64,000 bases of DNA from Streptomyces qinglanensis. GTDB lineage: Bacteria; Actinomycetota; Actinomycetes; Streptomycetales; Streptomycetaceae. Position 1 is the first letter of the stretch; each line of letters opens with the position of its first letter. This document shows, one piece after another, positions 16,951 to 31,216 of the stretch. Position numbers and translations under genes: made by a program. A model generated the notes under the pieces. It was given only the letters and a program-made list of their open reading frames with translations, searched no databases and was not told the DNA's origin. The stretch is from NCBI RefSeq assembly GCF_900111245.1, contig NZ_FOGO01000001.1, positions 248,001 to 312,000 of the forward strand. The letters are read 5' to 3'.

Positions 16951-17809
16951 GGTGCCCCTCCCCCGTCCCGTCCACCAGCGCGGCGATGAGCCCGTCGTCG
17001 AGCATGGTGGCGGCCGCGGTGTCGCTGGTGTCGCCGAAACCGGCGTCGAAGTGGGCGACGCTGACGGTGTAGGCGCGGTCCACCAGGCAGGTGTGGAAGG
17101 CCCATTCGGCACCGGTGCCCGGCTCCCCGTCGGGCCGCAGCACCTGCACGTTGTGGTCCTGCGGGCTGAATCCGAACTCGGTGAAGCGGAACCGCATGCC
17201 CTGTCCGATGGCCTTGCTGTACGCCTCTTTCAGGGTCCACAGCCGCACCAGCGCCGCGTTGCGCCGCTCCTCGGCGATCTGCGCGAGGGCGCTGCGCTCG
17301 TACGGTGTGCAGACCTGCTTCTCGGTGCCCAGACCCAGCATGGGGCGGTCCTTGGCCTCGGCGTCCACCCCGATCCAGCCGCGCCGGGTGAGACCGACGA
17401 GCAGCAGGTTCTCGGTGTGGCTGAGGCTGATGTCGATCTGGTCGAGGCCGCGCAGATAGGGGCGGCCGCCGGGCTTGTAGGCCAGCTCGACGGCCTCGGG
17501 CGCGGCCTCGACGACCGCGCAGGCGACGTGTTTGAGCAGCAGCCGGGACGCCACGAAGCGGGCCCGCACCTGCGGGTGGCCCATCGCCCGGAAGCGGGCG
17601 TGATCCCGGCCCAGCAGCGGGCCCAGCCGCGGGTGGTCGAGGTCGGCGGGCAGCCATTCCGGCAGCCGCCCGTACACGACGACGCTGCCGTGCCGCCCGA
17701 CGGCGTCACGGACCCGCTCCCAGGGTCCGTGCGGTCCGTTCATCCGCACCGGCCGGGCGAACGGCTCCGCCGTCCTGCCGTCCGCCGCGGGGCCCAAGGT
17801 GATCGCCAT
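16940..17809 (-). CDS. 4'-phosphopantetheinyl transferase, Sfp type
   Basis: Enzyme of 289 residues that loads phosphopantetheine from CoA onto carrier proteins. Diagnostic motifs are RGWIGVDAE (magnesium-binding aspartate) and LVRLWTLKEAYSKAIGQGMRF (the W-x-x-KEA motif). IDISLSHTENLLLVGLT is the preceding strand with the serine-histidine pair. It presumably activates the four carrier-protein domains of this locus (1-236, 17918-18145, 24516-24881 and the PKS C-terminus). GGAGGG lies six bases before the ATG. Confidence 0.95.
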   Translation of the reverse strand: MAITLGPAADGRTAEPFARPVRMNGPHGPWERVRDAVGRHGSVVVYGRLPEWLPADLDHPRLGPLLGRDHARFRAMGHPQVRARFVASRLLLKHVACAVVEAAPEAVELAYKPGGRPYLRGLDQIDISLSHTENLLLVGLTRRGWIGVDAEAKDRPMLGLGTEKQVCTPYERSALAQIAEERRNAALVRLWTLKEAYSKAIGQGMRFRFTEFGFSPQDHNVQVLRPDGEPGTGAEWAFHTCLVDRAYTVSVAHFDAGFGDTSDTAAATMLDDGLIAALVDGTGEGHRAQ

Positions 17810-17917
17810 GCCAGCCCTCCAGGCACGTCGCCGCGCCGTCGGTCGCGTCCACCGCGCGGTGGGCCGCCGGGCCCGGCGCGCGGATGCCCGGCGGCGCCTG
17901 CCGGGCGGTCGGGGTGT

Positions 17918-18145
17918 TCACGCGGTCACCGCCGCGGACCAGATGTCGCGCAGGCTGCGCGCCTGGAGTACGGCGTCCACCGGCACCGGACGGTCGAGTA
18001 CCTGTTCCAGCAGCCCGATCAGCCGCAGCAGGTGTACGGAGTCCCACCCGGCCAGCTCGGTCAGCTCCCGCTCGGCGTCGGCGGGTGCCAGTGCCGTGCC
18101 GAGGTGGGCGTTGGCGAGTTCGATCAGCTCCTCGACGGTGCGCAT
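17918..18145 (-). CDS. Acyl carrier protein of the glyceryl (tetronate-type) unit
   Basis: A 75-residue carrier protein with phosphopantetheine serine in LAGWDSVHLLRLIGLLEQ. It overlaps the FkbH-type gene immediately upstream by 22 bp, as in tetronate and methoxymalonyl pathways where the FkbH protein loads a glyceryl group from 1,3-bisphosphoglycerate onto a dedicated small ACP. It is the AbyA3/RkF-like position in the gene order KASIII-FkbH-ACP. A 108-bp gap follows before the PPTase gene. Confidence 0.9.
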   Translation of the reverse strand: MRTVEELIELANAHLGTALAPADAERELTELAGWDSVHLLRLIGLLEQVLDRPVPVDAVLQARSLRDIWSAAVTA

Positions 18146-20223
18146 GCCCCCACCTCCGTCCCGTCCGCGGTCGGCTGCGCGGGCTCGCCGGTCAGGCGCA
18201 GCCGCAGCGTGATGTGCCCGGGGACGGGCGGGAGCGTCCGGAGCGGATGCTCGAACCGCACCTCGCCCGGGGCGCGGGACTCCGCGCCGGTCGCCGCGCC
18301 GGTCCCCCGGCCGGTCTGCACGCCGGTCTCCGCGCCGTCCTCGCGGTCGCTCCCCGCCCGCGCACCGGCGGCCGGGCCGGCCGCGGTGCCGCTGCCGGGA
18401 GGGGCTTTCGGTCCGGCACCGGGACCGGTGACGGTCCGGAAGCCGTGCCGGGGACAGAGCGTCCGCACGGCCGCGTTGGCGCGGGTGGGCCGCCAGACGG
18501 CGTGCACGGCGGTCAGCCCGGCCTCCCGCGCCGCCGCCAGCAGCCCGGCGAGGACGGCCTCCTCGACACCGCGGCCCAGCACCCGGCAGCTCAGCAGCAG
18601 GTTCTCCACCCGCAACCGGTTGCCGTCGATCCGCGCGAGGACGGCACCGACCACGCCCTCGTCCCCGAACCGGTCGGCAGCCCGCACCGCCAGCACCGCG
18701 GCGCCGGGTGCGGCCGCGCGCTGCCGCACCTGCTCGGCGCTCAGCCGCTGCCCGGTCAGGTTGAACCGGTTGGTGCGCAGGGTGAGCTGGGCCAGCCGGG
18801 CCAGTTCGTGCTCCCGGGCGGGCGAGATCTCCACCCGCAGCTCCAGGGTGGCGAGAAAGGCGCGGTGGTCGGCGGAGGCGGCCTCGGAGCTCACCCGCGC
18901 CGCGCGCCGGGCGTAGCGCACCGGCCGCAGCCGGTCCTCGTCGGTGAGCGCCGGGGTGTCGAACCAGCCGTCCGCGAGCAGGCGTTCGGTGTGCAGCGCG
19001 GGCTCCGCGTCCAGCTCGACCACGGCGGCGCCGGGCACCCCGGCGCGCACGCTCTCCCGCTCGAAGGGCGTGTCGTCGGCGAAGACGACCGCCTCCGGGG
19101 CGAGGCCCAGCCGCTCGGCGACGGTGCGCACGCCCTCGGCCTTGGAGCCCCAGCCGGCGACGACGGTCGCGAAGTCGTCCGGCCGCAGCGGGAACTCGGG
19201 GTGCTCGGCCAGCGCCCGGCGCACGGCCTCTGCGTCGTTCCTGCTGCAGACGGCGAGCAGCACGCCCTGCGCGGCGAGCTGCTTGACGGTGAGCTGGAAG
19301 GCGCCGAAGGCCGCACCGCGCAGGGTGCCCGCCGCCGTGACGCCCTCGGGCCCGTCCTCGGCCAGCACCCCGTCCCACAGGGTGCCGTCCAGATCGAGCA
19401 CCAGGCACTTCTTGGCCTCGCCGCGCAGCCCGCGGATCAGATGGGCGGCCTCGCGGGCGTAATGGGTCAGCAGGTCGGCGGTGCAGTGCGCCTCGGCGTA
19501 GGTGCCCAGGCGCGGCTCGTCGGCGCGGACACCCGCGCTGGTGACCGGCTCCAGATCCAGGACGGCGAGCCCGGCGGACGGCCGGGCCATGTGCAGCAGG
19601 TCGGCATTGAACTGCTTCCACAGGCCGCCCAGTTCGGCGCGCTGGGCGAGGGAGGTGAGCTGATGGGTGAAGCGGCGCAGCAGCGGCACGGTGTTCAGCA
19701 CCAGGGTCGCTCCCCTCGGCGCGGAGGCCGCATGAAGCTGGGCCAGTTCGCCGAGCACCTTGCGCCGGCGCTCCGCGGCGACGCTCACCTCCAGCGGCTG
19801 CCACGGCACCTCGACCGTGTCCCAGACGGTGAGCGGATCCAGCACGCACAGGGTGACCTCGGGCCTGTGCGCGTAGAGCGGGGAGTTCGGGTCGGCCAGG
19901 TCGCCCAGGTAGCCGCCGCTGCCGCACACCCGGGTGCGGGCCAGGATGCCGTGCCGGGCGAGCTGTGCGGTCAGTGCCGGCACCAGCTCGCCGACCGTGC
20001 CCCGCCCGGTGACGGCGACGCGGACGACGGGGGTGTCCGGGTGGTGGGCGAGCACCTCCTCGGGGTCGAGCGGGGCGAGCACCCGGCCGGCGAAGTCGAG
20101 CGTGTCCCGGTCGGCGGCGGCCAGCAGCTCGCGGACGGCCGGGTACTCGGCCGCGAGCCTGCCCCGGGCGTGCAGGGTGCGCAGCGCGGCGCCCGGGGCC
20201 GGTGCGGGGTCTCGGTCAGGCAT
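18124..20223 (-). CDS. FkbH-like HAD-superfamily glyceryl transferase/phosphatase
   Basis: A 699-residue member of the HAD-IIIC/FkbH family. The catalytic motif CLVLDLDGTLWDGVLAED (nucleophile and acid-base aspartates) lies near residue 295, followed by AVCSRNDAEAV and VVFADDTPFERESV. A GNAT-like C-terminal domain contains LTLRTNRFNLTGQRLS and LLSCRVLGRGVEEAVLAGLL. Such proteins dephosphorylate and transfer the glyceryl group of 1,3-bisphosphoglycerate to an ACP. The N-terminal ~190 residues are a less conserved extension. The C-terminal ~75 residues are low-complexity. It sits between KASIII and ACP genes with overlaps on both sides. Confidence 0.93.
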   Translation of the reverse strand: MPDRDPAPAPGAALRTLHARGRLAAEYPAVRELLAAADRDTLDFAGRVLAPLDPEEVLAHHPDTPVVRVAVTGRGTVGELVPALTAQLARHGILARTRVCGSGGYLGDLADPNSPLYAHRPEVTLCVLDPLTVWDTVEVPWQPLEVSVAAERRRKVLGELAQLHAASAPRGATLVLNTVPLLRRFTHQLTSLAQRAELGGLWKQFNADLLHMARPSAGLAVLDLEPVTSAGVRADEPRLGTYAEAHCTADLLTHYAREAAHLIRGLRGEAKKCLVLDLDGTLWDGVLAEDGPEGVTAAGTLRGAAFGAFQLTVKQLAAQGVLLAVCSRNDAEAVRRALAEHPEFPLRPDDFATVVAGWGSKAEGVRTVAERLGLAPEAVVFADDTPFERESVRAGVPGAAVVELDAEPALHTERLLADGWFDTPALTDEDRLRPVRYARRAARVSSEAASADHRAFLATLELRVEISPAREHELARLAQLTLRTNRFNLTGQRLSAEQVRQRAAAPGAAVLAVRAADRFGDEGVVGAVLARIDGNRLRVENLLLSCRVLGRGVEEAVLAGLLAAAREAGLTAVHAVWRPTRANAAVRTLCPRHGFRTVTGPGAGPKAPPGSGTAAGPAAGARAGSDREDGAETGVQTGRGTGAATGAESRAPGEVRFEHPLRTLPPVPGHITLRLRLTGEPAQPTADGTEVGACAPSRS

Positions 20224-21270
20224 CGGACGCCTCCACGGTGAAGCCGGCCCGGATCCACTTGCTGGACTCCACGGAGAGGACCAGGGCGCGCTGAGCGGGG
20301 GTGAGCAGCGGGAGCAGACGGTCGAGCTGGTGGAGGACCAGCGCGTTGCCGGTGTTGCCGGTCTCCGCGACACAGGAGACCGGCTCCCACTCGAGCCCGC
20401 GGCCCAGTTCGCTCGTGATCCGCTCGGTCATCCTGCCGCCGAGTTGCGGCGGCAGCAGGTAGTCGACGCTCTCGGGAGACCAGTCCGCGGCGGTCAGCAG
20501 CGCGTCCCGCAGCTCGCGGGCCAGCTCCGGCACCCGCTGCTCGACAGCTTTGTAGTCCTCGCGCACCGGGGTGCGGGGGGCCGTGCCGGACCGCAGATCC
20601 GCGGCGCCGAACCACTCGACACGCTGTCCTGGGGGGAGTCCGAGCCCGGCCAGCCGGTGTTCGAGGTGGGTGAGCGCCGCCCGGGCGCCGGGCCGCGGCC
20701 TGCCGCTGACGACGGCCGCGCCCGCGCCGTCGCCGAACAGCACGTAGTTGACCAGCGCGGCCGGCGGCAGGTCCCGGAAGTCCTGTCCCAGGTCCAGGTG
20801 CTTGCTGCACACGTCGCCGCCGACCACCAGCCCCAGCCCGGCCGGGCCGAGCGACAGCAGGGCGCGGGCCACGGCGAACGCCTGGACCGCGCCGCCGCAC
20901 CCGGACTGGAGCTGGTAGGCGGCGGCTCCCTGGATGCCGAGCCGGTCGGCCAGCAGCGCCGCGGTGCTGGGCATCAGCGCGTCCGGGGTGGCGGTCGCCA
21001 GCACGATGAAATCCACCTCGGACGGGTCGGCACCGGCGTTGGCCAGGGCCCGGTCCGCCGCGTCGGTGCACAGGTCCTCCAGCGTCCAGCGCGCCCGGCC
21101 GGTGTCCAGGTCGACGGCGAAGTGCCGGGTCCGGGTGCCGATGAACGTCTCCACCCAGGCGGACGGGATGCCCAGGCGCTCGGCGAGCCGGTCGTTGCCG
21201 ACCGGCTCGCCGGGCAGCGCCGTCCCGGTGCCCAGCAGATGCACGGGTGGCGGTCCCACCCCCGGGGCCC

Positions 21271-21274
<4 letters not shown>
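20216..21274 (-). CDS. KASIII/FabH-like ketosynthase with His-to-Pro substitution
   Basis: A 352-residue protein of the 3-oxoacyl-ACP synthase III family. The nucleophile is present in YQLQSGCGGAVQAF (Cys126) and the asparagine in AETGNTGNAL (Asn307), but the motif normally reading PHQAN is LPPQLGG, so the active-site histidine is replaced by Pro276. KASIII homologues next to FkbH and ACP genes (AbyA1, RkD) join the glyceryl-ACP to a beta-ketoacyl chain to form the tetronate ring, through C-O or C-C bond formation instead of normal decarboxylative elongation. Loss of the histidine fits a non-decarboxylating, acyl-transfer role. GTG start overlaps the PKS stop. Confidence 0.9.
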
Positions 21275-24513
<3,239 letters not shown>

Positions 24514-24515
24514 CG

Positions 24516-24881
24516 TCACACCCCCGCCGGTCCGTCGGCGCGGGCGGGTCCGCCGCGTGCGTACTCCTCGGCCAGGCAGCGGGCCAGCGCCTCGACCGTC
24601 GGATGGTCCCAGGCGACGGTGGGCTCCATGAAGAGCGCGAACTCGTCCTCGATGTCGCCGTAGAGGCTCAGTGCGGCCACGGAGTCCAGCCCGTACTCCG
24701 CGAAGGGCGTGCGCGGGTCGATGTCCTCGGCCGGGCGGCCCAGGAACTCCGCGAGGCGGCCGGTCAGCCACCGCGCGAACTCGCGTTCCCCCAGCTCAGC
24801 GGGGAGCGCCGCCCGGGTCGGGCCCGGCGGACGGCTCACCGGCGGATCCGGGAGCTGGGCCCCGGTCGGTTGCGGCATCAT
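24516..24881 (-). CDS. Stand-alone acyl carrier protein (FAAL/dehydrogenase partner)
   Basis: A 121-residue carrier protein. The conserved part spans residues ~35-108, with the phosphopantetheine serine in EYGLDSVAALSLYGDIEDEF and a downstream DHPTVEALARCLAEEY helix. An N-terminal Pro-rich extension is present. It lies between the dehydrogenase genes and the PKS gene, so it probably carries the acyl chain activated by the fatty acyl-AMP ligase and desaturated by the dehydrogenases before transfer to the KS. The sequence is more PKS-like than type II-like. Confidence 0.9.
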   Translation of the reverse strand: MMPQPTGAQLPDPPVSRPPGPTRAALPAELGEREFARWLTGRLAEFLGRPAEDIDPRTPFAEYGLDSVAALSLYGDIEDEFALFMEPTVAWDHPTVEALARCLAEEYARGGPARADGPAGV

Positions 24882-24891
24882 GGCATGCTCC

Positions 24892-26709
24892 TCAGCCGGC
24901 GAGCGGGGTGTCGTACAGGTCGTAGCTGCGCCCCTCGTGGTAGCGCGCGAGCACCTCGTCCAGCAGGTGCCCCTCCCCGTCGGAGGGCAGCTCGGGCAGC
25001 GGGCGGCCGAGCCGTTTGACGAGCCGGGCGAGGGCTGCGGTCAGCCACCCGGGACCGGCCAGGAAGCCGGCGGCGGCCGACTGCGGCCCGGGACGCCCGG
25101 CGGTGCCCCGGTGCCGGTCCCGGTCCTGCTGGCGCCACACTCCGAGGCAGGCGGCGGCCGCCAGCAGCAGCGCGTAGCGGTCCGCGCCCGCGTAGGCGCG
25201 GGGGCTGGCCAGTACGGTGCGGTCCCTGGCGGGCATGGCCGCGCACTCCTCCTGGAGGGCGCGCAGCTCCGCCTCCAGCTCGCCCGCCAGCGCGGTCAGC
25301 GCCGGGCGGTAGGCGCCGGTGCGCGCGCCGCTGCCCGCCAGTTCCGCGGCGGCTCCCACCAGGGAGCAGGCCAGCGAGTCCGACGTGGCCACGAGGGCGA
25401 GCCGCGCCGGGTCCAGCGGCGGCAGCGGATCCCGGATCCGGAACAGCCCGTCGGGCGCGGGCGGGCCGCCGTACCACGCGGTGCGGGCCAACCGGGGAAG
25501 CTGCGGGATGATCGTCGCCTGGCAGGCGGCGGTGCCCGCATGGCCCAGGCTGATCATCGGCAGGTCCCGTACATGCTTCTGGAAGGCGCCGTACTCGCCG
25601 CCGCGCACATAGAAGTTGGCGCCCAGCACGACGGACAGGTCGTAGGTGGTCTCCGTCAGCAGTTTGGGCAGCAGATACTTGACGGCTGCCGCGTACACGC
25701 TGGTCTCGGCGGGCAGCAGGTGGACGGCGCGGGTGGCGGCCAGCGCCAGGCAGTCGCAGATCAGCAGGTCGGTGAAGGCCCCGACGAGAGTGGCGCGGGC
25801 GTGCGGGATCTCCAGCACCGAGCGGTTGTAGAGCTGCCGGTCGAGGGCGAAGCCCACCGCGGTGCGCAGCGCCGTGTCGCCCCCGCCCAGGATCATCGAC
25901 GGGACGACGCTGCGGGTGATCTGGAAGGATCTGAGTGCCAGTTCGACGCCGTCGCCCACCTCTCCGACGAGCGCGTCGCCGCCGACGGGGCAGTCGGTGA
26001 ACTCGATGCCCGCGTTCTGGCAGCCGCGCACACCGACGGTGTGGTAGCGCGGCAGATAACGCAGCCGCCCGGCGGGGAGGCGGTCCTTCTCCACCAGCAG
26101 CACGGAATGGCTGCGGCTGCCCGCGGCCTCGTCGGTCCGGCTGAAGAGGACGAGCGCCTCGGCCCGCACGACGTTGTTGATGACCTGCTTGACGCCGTCG
26201 AGCCGGAAGCCGCCGTCAGGGGTGGGGGTGGCGCGGAACTCGTTGCGCACGAAGTCGTTGCCGTGCGCCAGCTCGTGGTACGCGATGGCCAGCCGGCCGC
26301 CGTTCAGCAGCAGTTCGGCGACCCGGCGGCGCTGCTCCTCGGTCCCGGCCGCCCAGACCGCCACGGCGGCCAGGAACGTGGTGGCACCGTAGCCGAGGCC
26401 CAGGCTGGCGTCCCGGCGGAAGACGGTGCGCAGCACCCGGCCCAGAGTGTCGATCCGGTCGAGCCGGCCGCCCCGCTCCCGGGGCACGAACTCGGCGTTG
26501 AGCCGGAAGCCGGTGAGCACCTCCTCCGCTTCGGCGAGCAGTTCGCCGCGCTCGTCGGCGGCCAGCAGCGCTGCGGTGCCCAGCGGGTTGCCCGGATCGT
26601 CCGGAGCGCCGAAGCGGCGTTCCAGATCGGCGATCCGGTGCTGGATCCGGAGCTCCTCGTCGGCCCCGGTGACCTCGCCCTGGGCCTTGCGCTCGGTCGG
26701 CGTCAGCAT
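24892..26709 (-). CDS. Acyl-CoA (acyl-ACP) dehydrogenase 1
   Basis: A 605-residue FAD-dependent dehydrogenase. The N-terminal and middle domains are recognisable from LGYGATTFLAAVAVWAAGTEEQRRRVAELL, then IAYHELAHGNDF, FRLDGVKQVINNV and RYHTVGVRG; the helical C-terminal domain contains ITRSVVPSMILGGGDTALRTAVGF. It is longer than usual (~380) through a C-terminal extension, as in dehydrogenases that work on carrier-bound chains. It is a homologue of the neighbour at 26703-28763. The likely job is alpha,beta- (or further) desaturation of the loaded fatty acyl group. The ATG overlaps the previous gene by seven bases. Confidence 0.88.
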   Translation of the reverse strand: MLTPTERKAQGEVTGADEELRIQHRIADLERRFGAPDDPGNPLGTAALLAADERGELLAEAEEVLTGFRLNAEFVPRERGGRLDRIDTLGRVLRTVFRRDASLGLGYGATTFLAAVAVWAAGTEEQRRRVAELLLNGGRLAIAYHELAHGNDFVRNEFRATPTPDGGFRLDGVKQVINNVVRAEALVLFSRTDEAAGSRSHSVLLVEKDRLPAGRLRYLPRYHTVGVRGCQNAGIEFTDCPVGGDALVGEVGDGVELALRSFQITRSVVPSMILGGGDTALRTAVGFALDRQLYNRSVLEIPHARATLVGAFTDLLICDCLALAATRAVHLLPAETSVYAAAVKYLLPKLLTETTYDLSVVLGANFYVRGGEYGAFQKHVRDLPMISLGHAGTAACQATIIPQLPRLARTAWYGGPPAPDGLFRIRDPLPPLDPARLALVATSDSLACSLVGAAAELAGSGARTGAYRPALTALAGELEAELRALQEECAAMPARDRTVLASPRAYAGADRYALLLAAAACLGVWRQQDRDRHRGTAGRPGPQSAAAGFLAGPGWLTAALARLVKRLGRPLPELPSDGEGHLLDEVLARYHEGRSYDLYDTPLAG

Positions 26710-28759
26710 GGCGGTCCCTCCGCTGTGCGGCAGGGGAACAGCGAGAACAGCTCCCCTGCCGCGTACTGTGCGGCCATCCGTTCCAGCAGCCGCTCGTACA
26801 GCGGCTCCCGCGCCTCCTCCTCCACCCCCCGGGGCCGCGGCAACGGCCCCGTACTGCCGGGTACAGCCTCCTCCAGCCCGCTCGAGAGCCGGTCCAGCAC
26901 CGCATGGAGCCACAGCGGCGACGGTGCGGCCCTCCCCTCGCCGCCCCCGCCGTTCCCGCCGCCCCCGGCGTTCCCGGCGCCCCCGGCGTTCCCGGCGCCC
27001 CCGCCGTACCGCCACAGGCCCAGCGCGCAGGCGGCGGCCAGGCAGGCGCTGTAGCCGCGGGCCAGGTCGAAGCTCTCCACGGGGGCACCGCCGGGCAGCA
27101 GCCGGGCAGCGCCCATCCGGGTGTGCAGCGCGCGGCAGGCGGCGCCGAGGGTGCGGGCCGCGCGCGCCGCGGGCACCAGCCGGACGTCGTCCGCGGCGGC
27201 GCGGGCGAGTACCGCGGTACTTCCGGGAAGCGAGGCGGCGAGCGTGCTGCCGTGCCGGGCCAGCAGGCTCAGCGCCTCCGGCCGCAGCGGAGGCAGCGGC
27301 CGGTCCGGGGAGAAGGTGGCGGCCTCCCACGCCCCGTGCCGGGCCGGGCCGCTGCCGGCCGGTGCCGCGAACCCGCGTGCCAGCGTGCGGAACTGGGCGG
27401 TGAGCGCGTACAGGTTCACCATCGTGTTGCCGTCGAAGATCCCCACGATGCGGTGGTCGCGCTCCAGCTTCTGGAAGCGCCCGTGCGCGTGGTGGTCGCT
27501 GAGGAACGCGCGCGCCCCCAGCACACCGCGCAGCCGCAGCAGGACCCGGTCCACCGTGGTGGGTACCAGATACTTGGCGACCGCGGAGGTGACACTCAGT
27601 TCCTCGGGCAGCGTGTGGATGCTGCGGGCCGCGACCAGGCTGAGCGCCTCGGCGGCCAGCAGGTCGGCGTAGCACTCCGCCAGCGTCCGCCGCACCAGGG
27701 GCAGGTCCAGCATCCGCCGCCCGTACAGTTCGCGCCCGGCGGCGAAGCCGTAGGCCAGCCGCAGCCCGTGGTCGGCGGCGCCCAGCGACAGCCCGGTGCA
27801 CAGCGAGCGGGTGATCTGCAGCGCCTTCAGCACGGTTTCGGGACCCTCGCCCTCCCGCCCGATCAGCCCGTCCCGGCCGACCGGCGCCGCGTCGAAGGCG
27901 ATGCCGCTGATGTCGGCGCCGCGGATGCCCAGCGTGGACACCTTGGGCAGCGGGCGCCAGGTGCCGTGCGGCAACCGCGCCTTGTCGACGAGCAGCAGGC
28001 TGAAGCCCCGCGGCCCGCCCTCCGGCGCGGTGCGGGCCAGCAGGCAGACCAGCCGGCCGCGGGTGGCGTTGTTGATCAGCCACTTCTCGCCGGTGATGCG
28101 GTAGCCCTCCGGCACCGCCTCGGCGACGACCTCGCCCGCCATCAGGTCGCTGCCGTGGGCGCGTTCGGTGAGCCCGAGCGAGACCAGTTCCCCGGCGCGC
28201 ACCAGACCGGCCAGCCGCGCGGCCCCCGGGCTCTCCTCCGCGACCCAGACACAGACGGCACCCAGGAAGGTCTTGCCGTGCGCCACGGCACTGGTCAGAT
28301 CCCGCCGGGCCAGGGTGCGGACCAGCTCCAGGAGCTGCGGCAGTCCGGTGAGCGCACCGCCGTGCCGTGCGGGCACGTAGTAGTGCTGGACTCCGATGCG
28401 GTCGAGTGCGGCGCAGGCGGCCGCCGGGAACTCCTCGGCGACGTCCTGGCGGGCGGCGGCGGCGTAGCCGAACGGCCCCGCGCTGTCCTCCGGGTCGCCG
28501 AGCAGGGCGTCCAGGCGCTCGGCCAGCGCCCACCCGGCGGCCGGCGCCGGGACCGCCGGGTCCGTCGAGTGCGCCGCGGCCGGGGCCGGGTCCACCGGGT
28601 CCGGGACCGCCGGGGCCGGGTCCGGGACCGCCCGGTCCGCCGAGTACGCCGGGTCCGGGTCGGCCGGGTCCGCCGGGTCCGTTGCGGATGCGGACGCGGG
28701 GGGCGGGGAACCAGCCGCGGCCGGGCCACGCTGCGGCGTCCGCCACCCGCGCACCACTG

Positions 28760-28763
<4 letters not shown>
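26703..28763 (-). CDS. Acyl-CoA (acyl-ACP) dehydrogenase 2
   Basis: A 686-residue homologue of dehydrogenase 1. It shows GKTFLGAVCVWVAEESPG, GLTERAHGSDLMAGEV, YRITGEKWLINNATRGR, STLGIRGADISGIAFD and the C-terminal helical segment ITRSLCTGLSLGAADHG. The first ~75 residues are an Ala/Pro/Asp-rich repeat encoded by imperfect GGGTCC-type repeats (28550-28690), and a Gly/Asn-rich stretch is encoded at 26943-27003; both look like disordered linkers. GTG at 28763 overlaps the FAAL stop (GTGA). Two different dehydrogenases suggest two desaturation steps or a heteromeric enzyme. Confidence 0.87.
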
Positions 28764-30586
<1,823 letters not shown>

Positions 30587-30600
30587 AGCCCCGTTGGCGA

Positions 30601-30617
30601 CCCGCCCGACGGGCGGG
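30601..30617. promoter_or_regulatory. GC-rich hairpin upstream of the FAAL start
   Basis: CCCGCCC-GAC-GGGCGGG forms a perfect 7-bp stem with a three-base loop 15 bp upstream of the FAAL start codon. It lies in the transcript leader or between the small gene at 30642-30812 and FAAL. It may be an attenuator, operator or mRNA-stability element. Confidence 0.45.
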
Positions 30618-30641
30618 CCTTTGCAGACGACCGCGAACGTG

Positions 30642-30812
30642 TCATCTCTGGCGAGAGCTTGACGGGGTCTTCTCAAGTCCCCCTTTATTCACCGTGGACC
30701 GGGCCTTTTCCTCCTCTTCCTGCTCCGGCACGTCGAAGTGCGGCACCACCCAGATCAGTCCGTACGTGGACAGCGCCCGCCACACCGCTGCCAACACCCT
30801 GCGCATCCACAC
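30642..30812 (-). CDS. Small hypothetical protein (56 aa) at the head of the FAAL operon
   Basis: Predicted 56-residue protein. A perfect GGGAGG lies five bases before the GTG start, which supports a real gene. The N-terminal half is amphipathic to hydrophobic (VLAAVWRALSTYGLIWVVPHF) and could be a single membrane-associated helix; it is followed by an acidic patch (EQEEEEK) and a polar tail. It has no cysteine and no recognised family. It ends 55 bp before the FAAL start on the same strand, so it is probably co-transcribed with the cluster. It could be a small regulator or an anchor. Confidence 0.45.
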   Translation of the reverse strand: MWMRRVLAAVWRALSTYGLIWVVPHFDVPEQEEEEKARSTVNKGGLEKTPSSSRQR

Positions 30813-31216
30813 CGTGGCCTCCCGGGATTCCGAAACGGGCGCCCAGGATGCGCGCCACCACTCGACGACGGCTCCAGAAATCCGCGGCACCCGCCCACCC
30901 CACCGGGCAGATCTGCGCCGAGGACCGAGACCGGCCCCGCGTTCCGGAACGCGCCGTCCCGCCGGGACACACCGTCGAGCCGTACCGGGCCAACGGCGCC
31001 ACGGTCTGCATGTCCCCGATGCGCGCGCAGCCCTCGACCGGCGACCGGTGTCGCCACCCTGCCTCCCCGAAGCCGCCTGCGGGGGCCACGGCTCCACCAG
31101 CACAGCCCCTCGCCGTGGAGCACCGCTGGAGCAGCGCTGGGGTGCAGCGGCCGGGGGCCGCCTCCCGGAGACGGCGGGACGAGTGGCGCGGGTCCGGTAG
31201 GCGCGCCGGGCCCGGG
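30813..31216. other. Non-coding stretch between the small gene and the SpaB_C-like gene
   Basis: 404 bp. Several open frames exist on both strands but none has a plausible start site, family resemblance or consistent codon composition. It probably holds the promoter of the leftward FAAL operon; no firm -10/-35 pair was identified. Confidence 0.5.

Noticed and set aside
30694..31200. Rightward open frame of 168 codons upstream of FAAL
   Set aside because: No homology pattern and antisense to the small leftward gene that has a strong Shine-Dalgarno.
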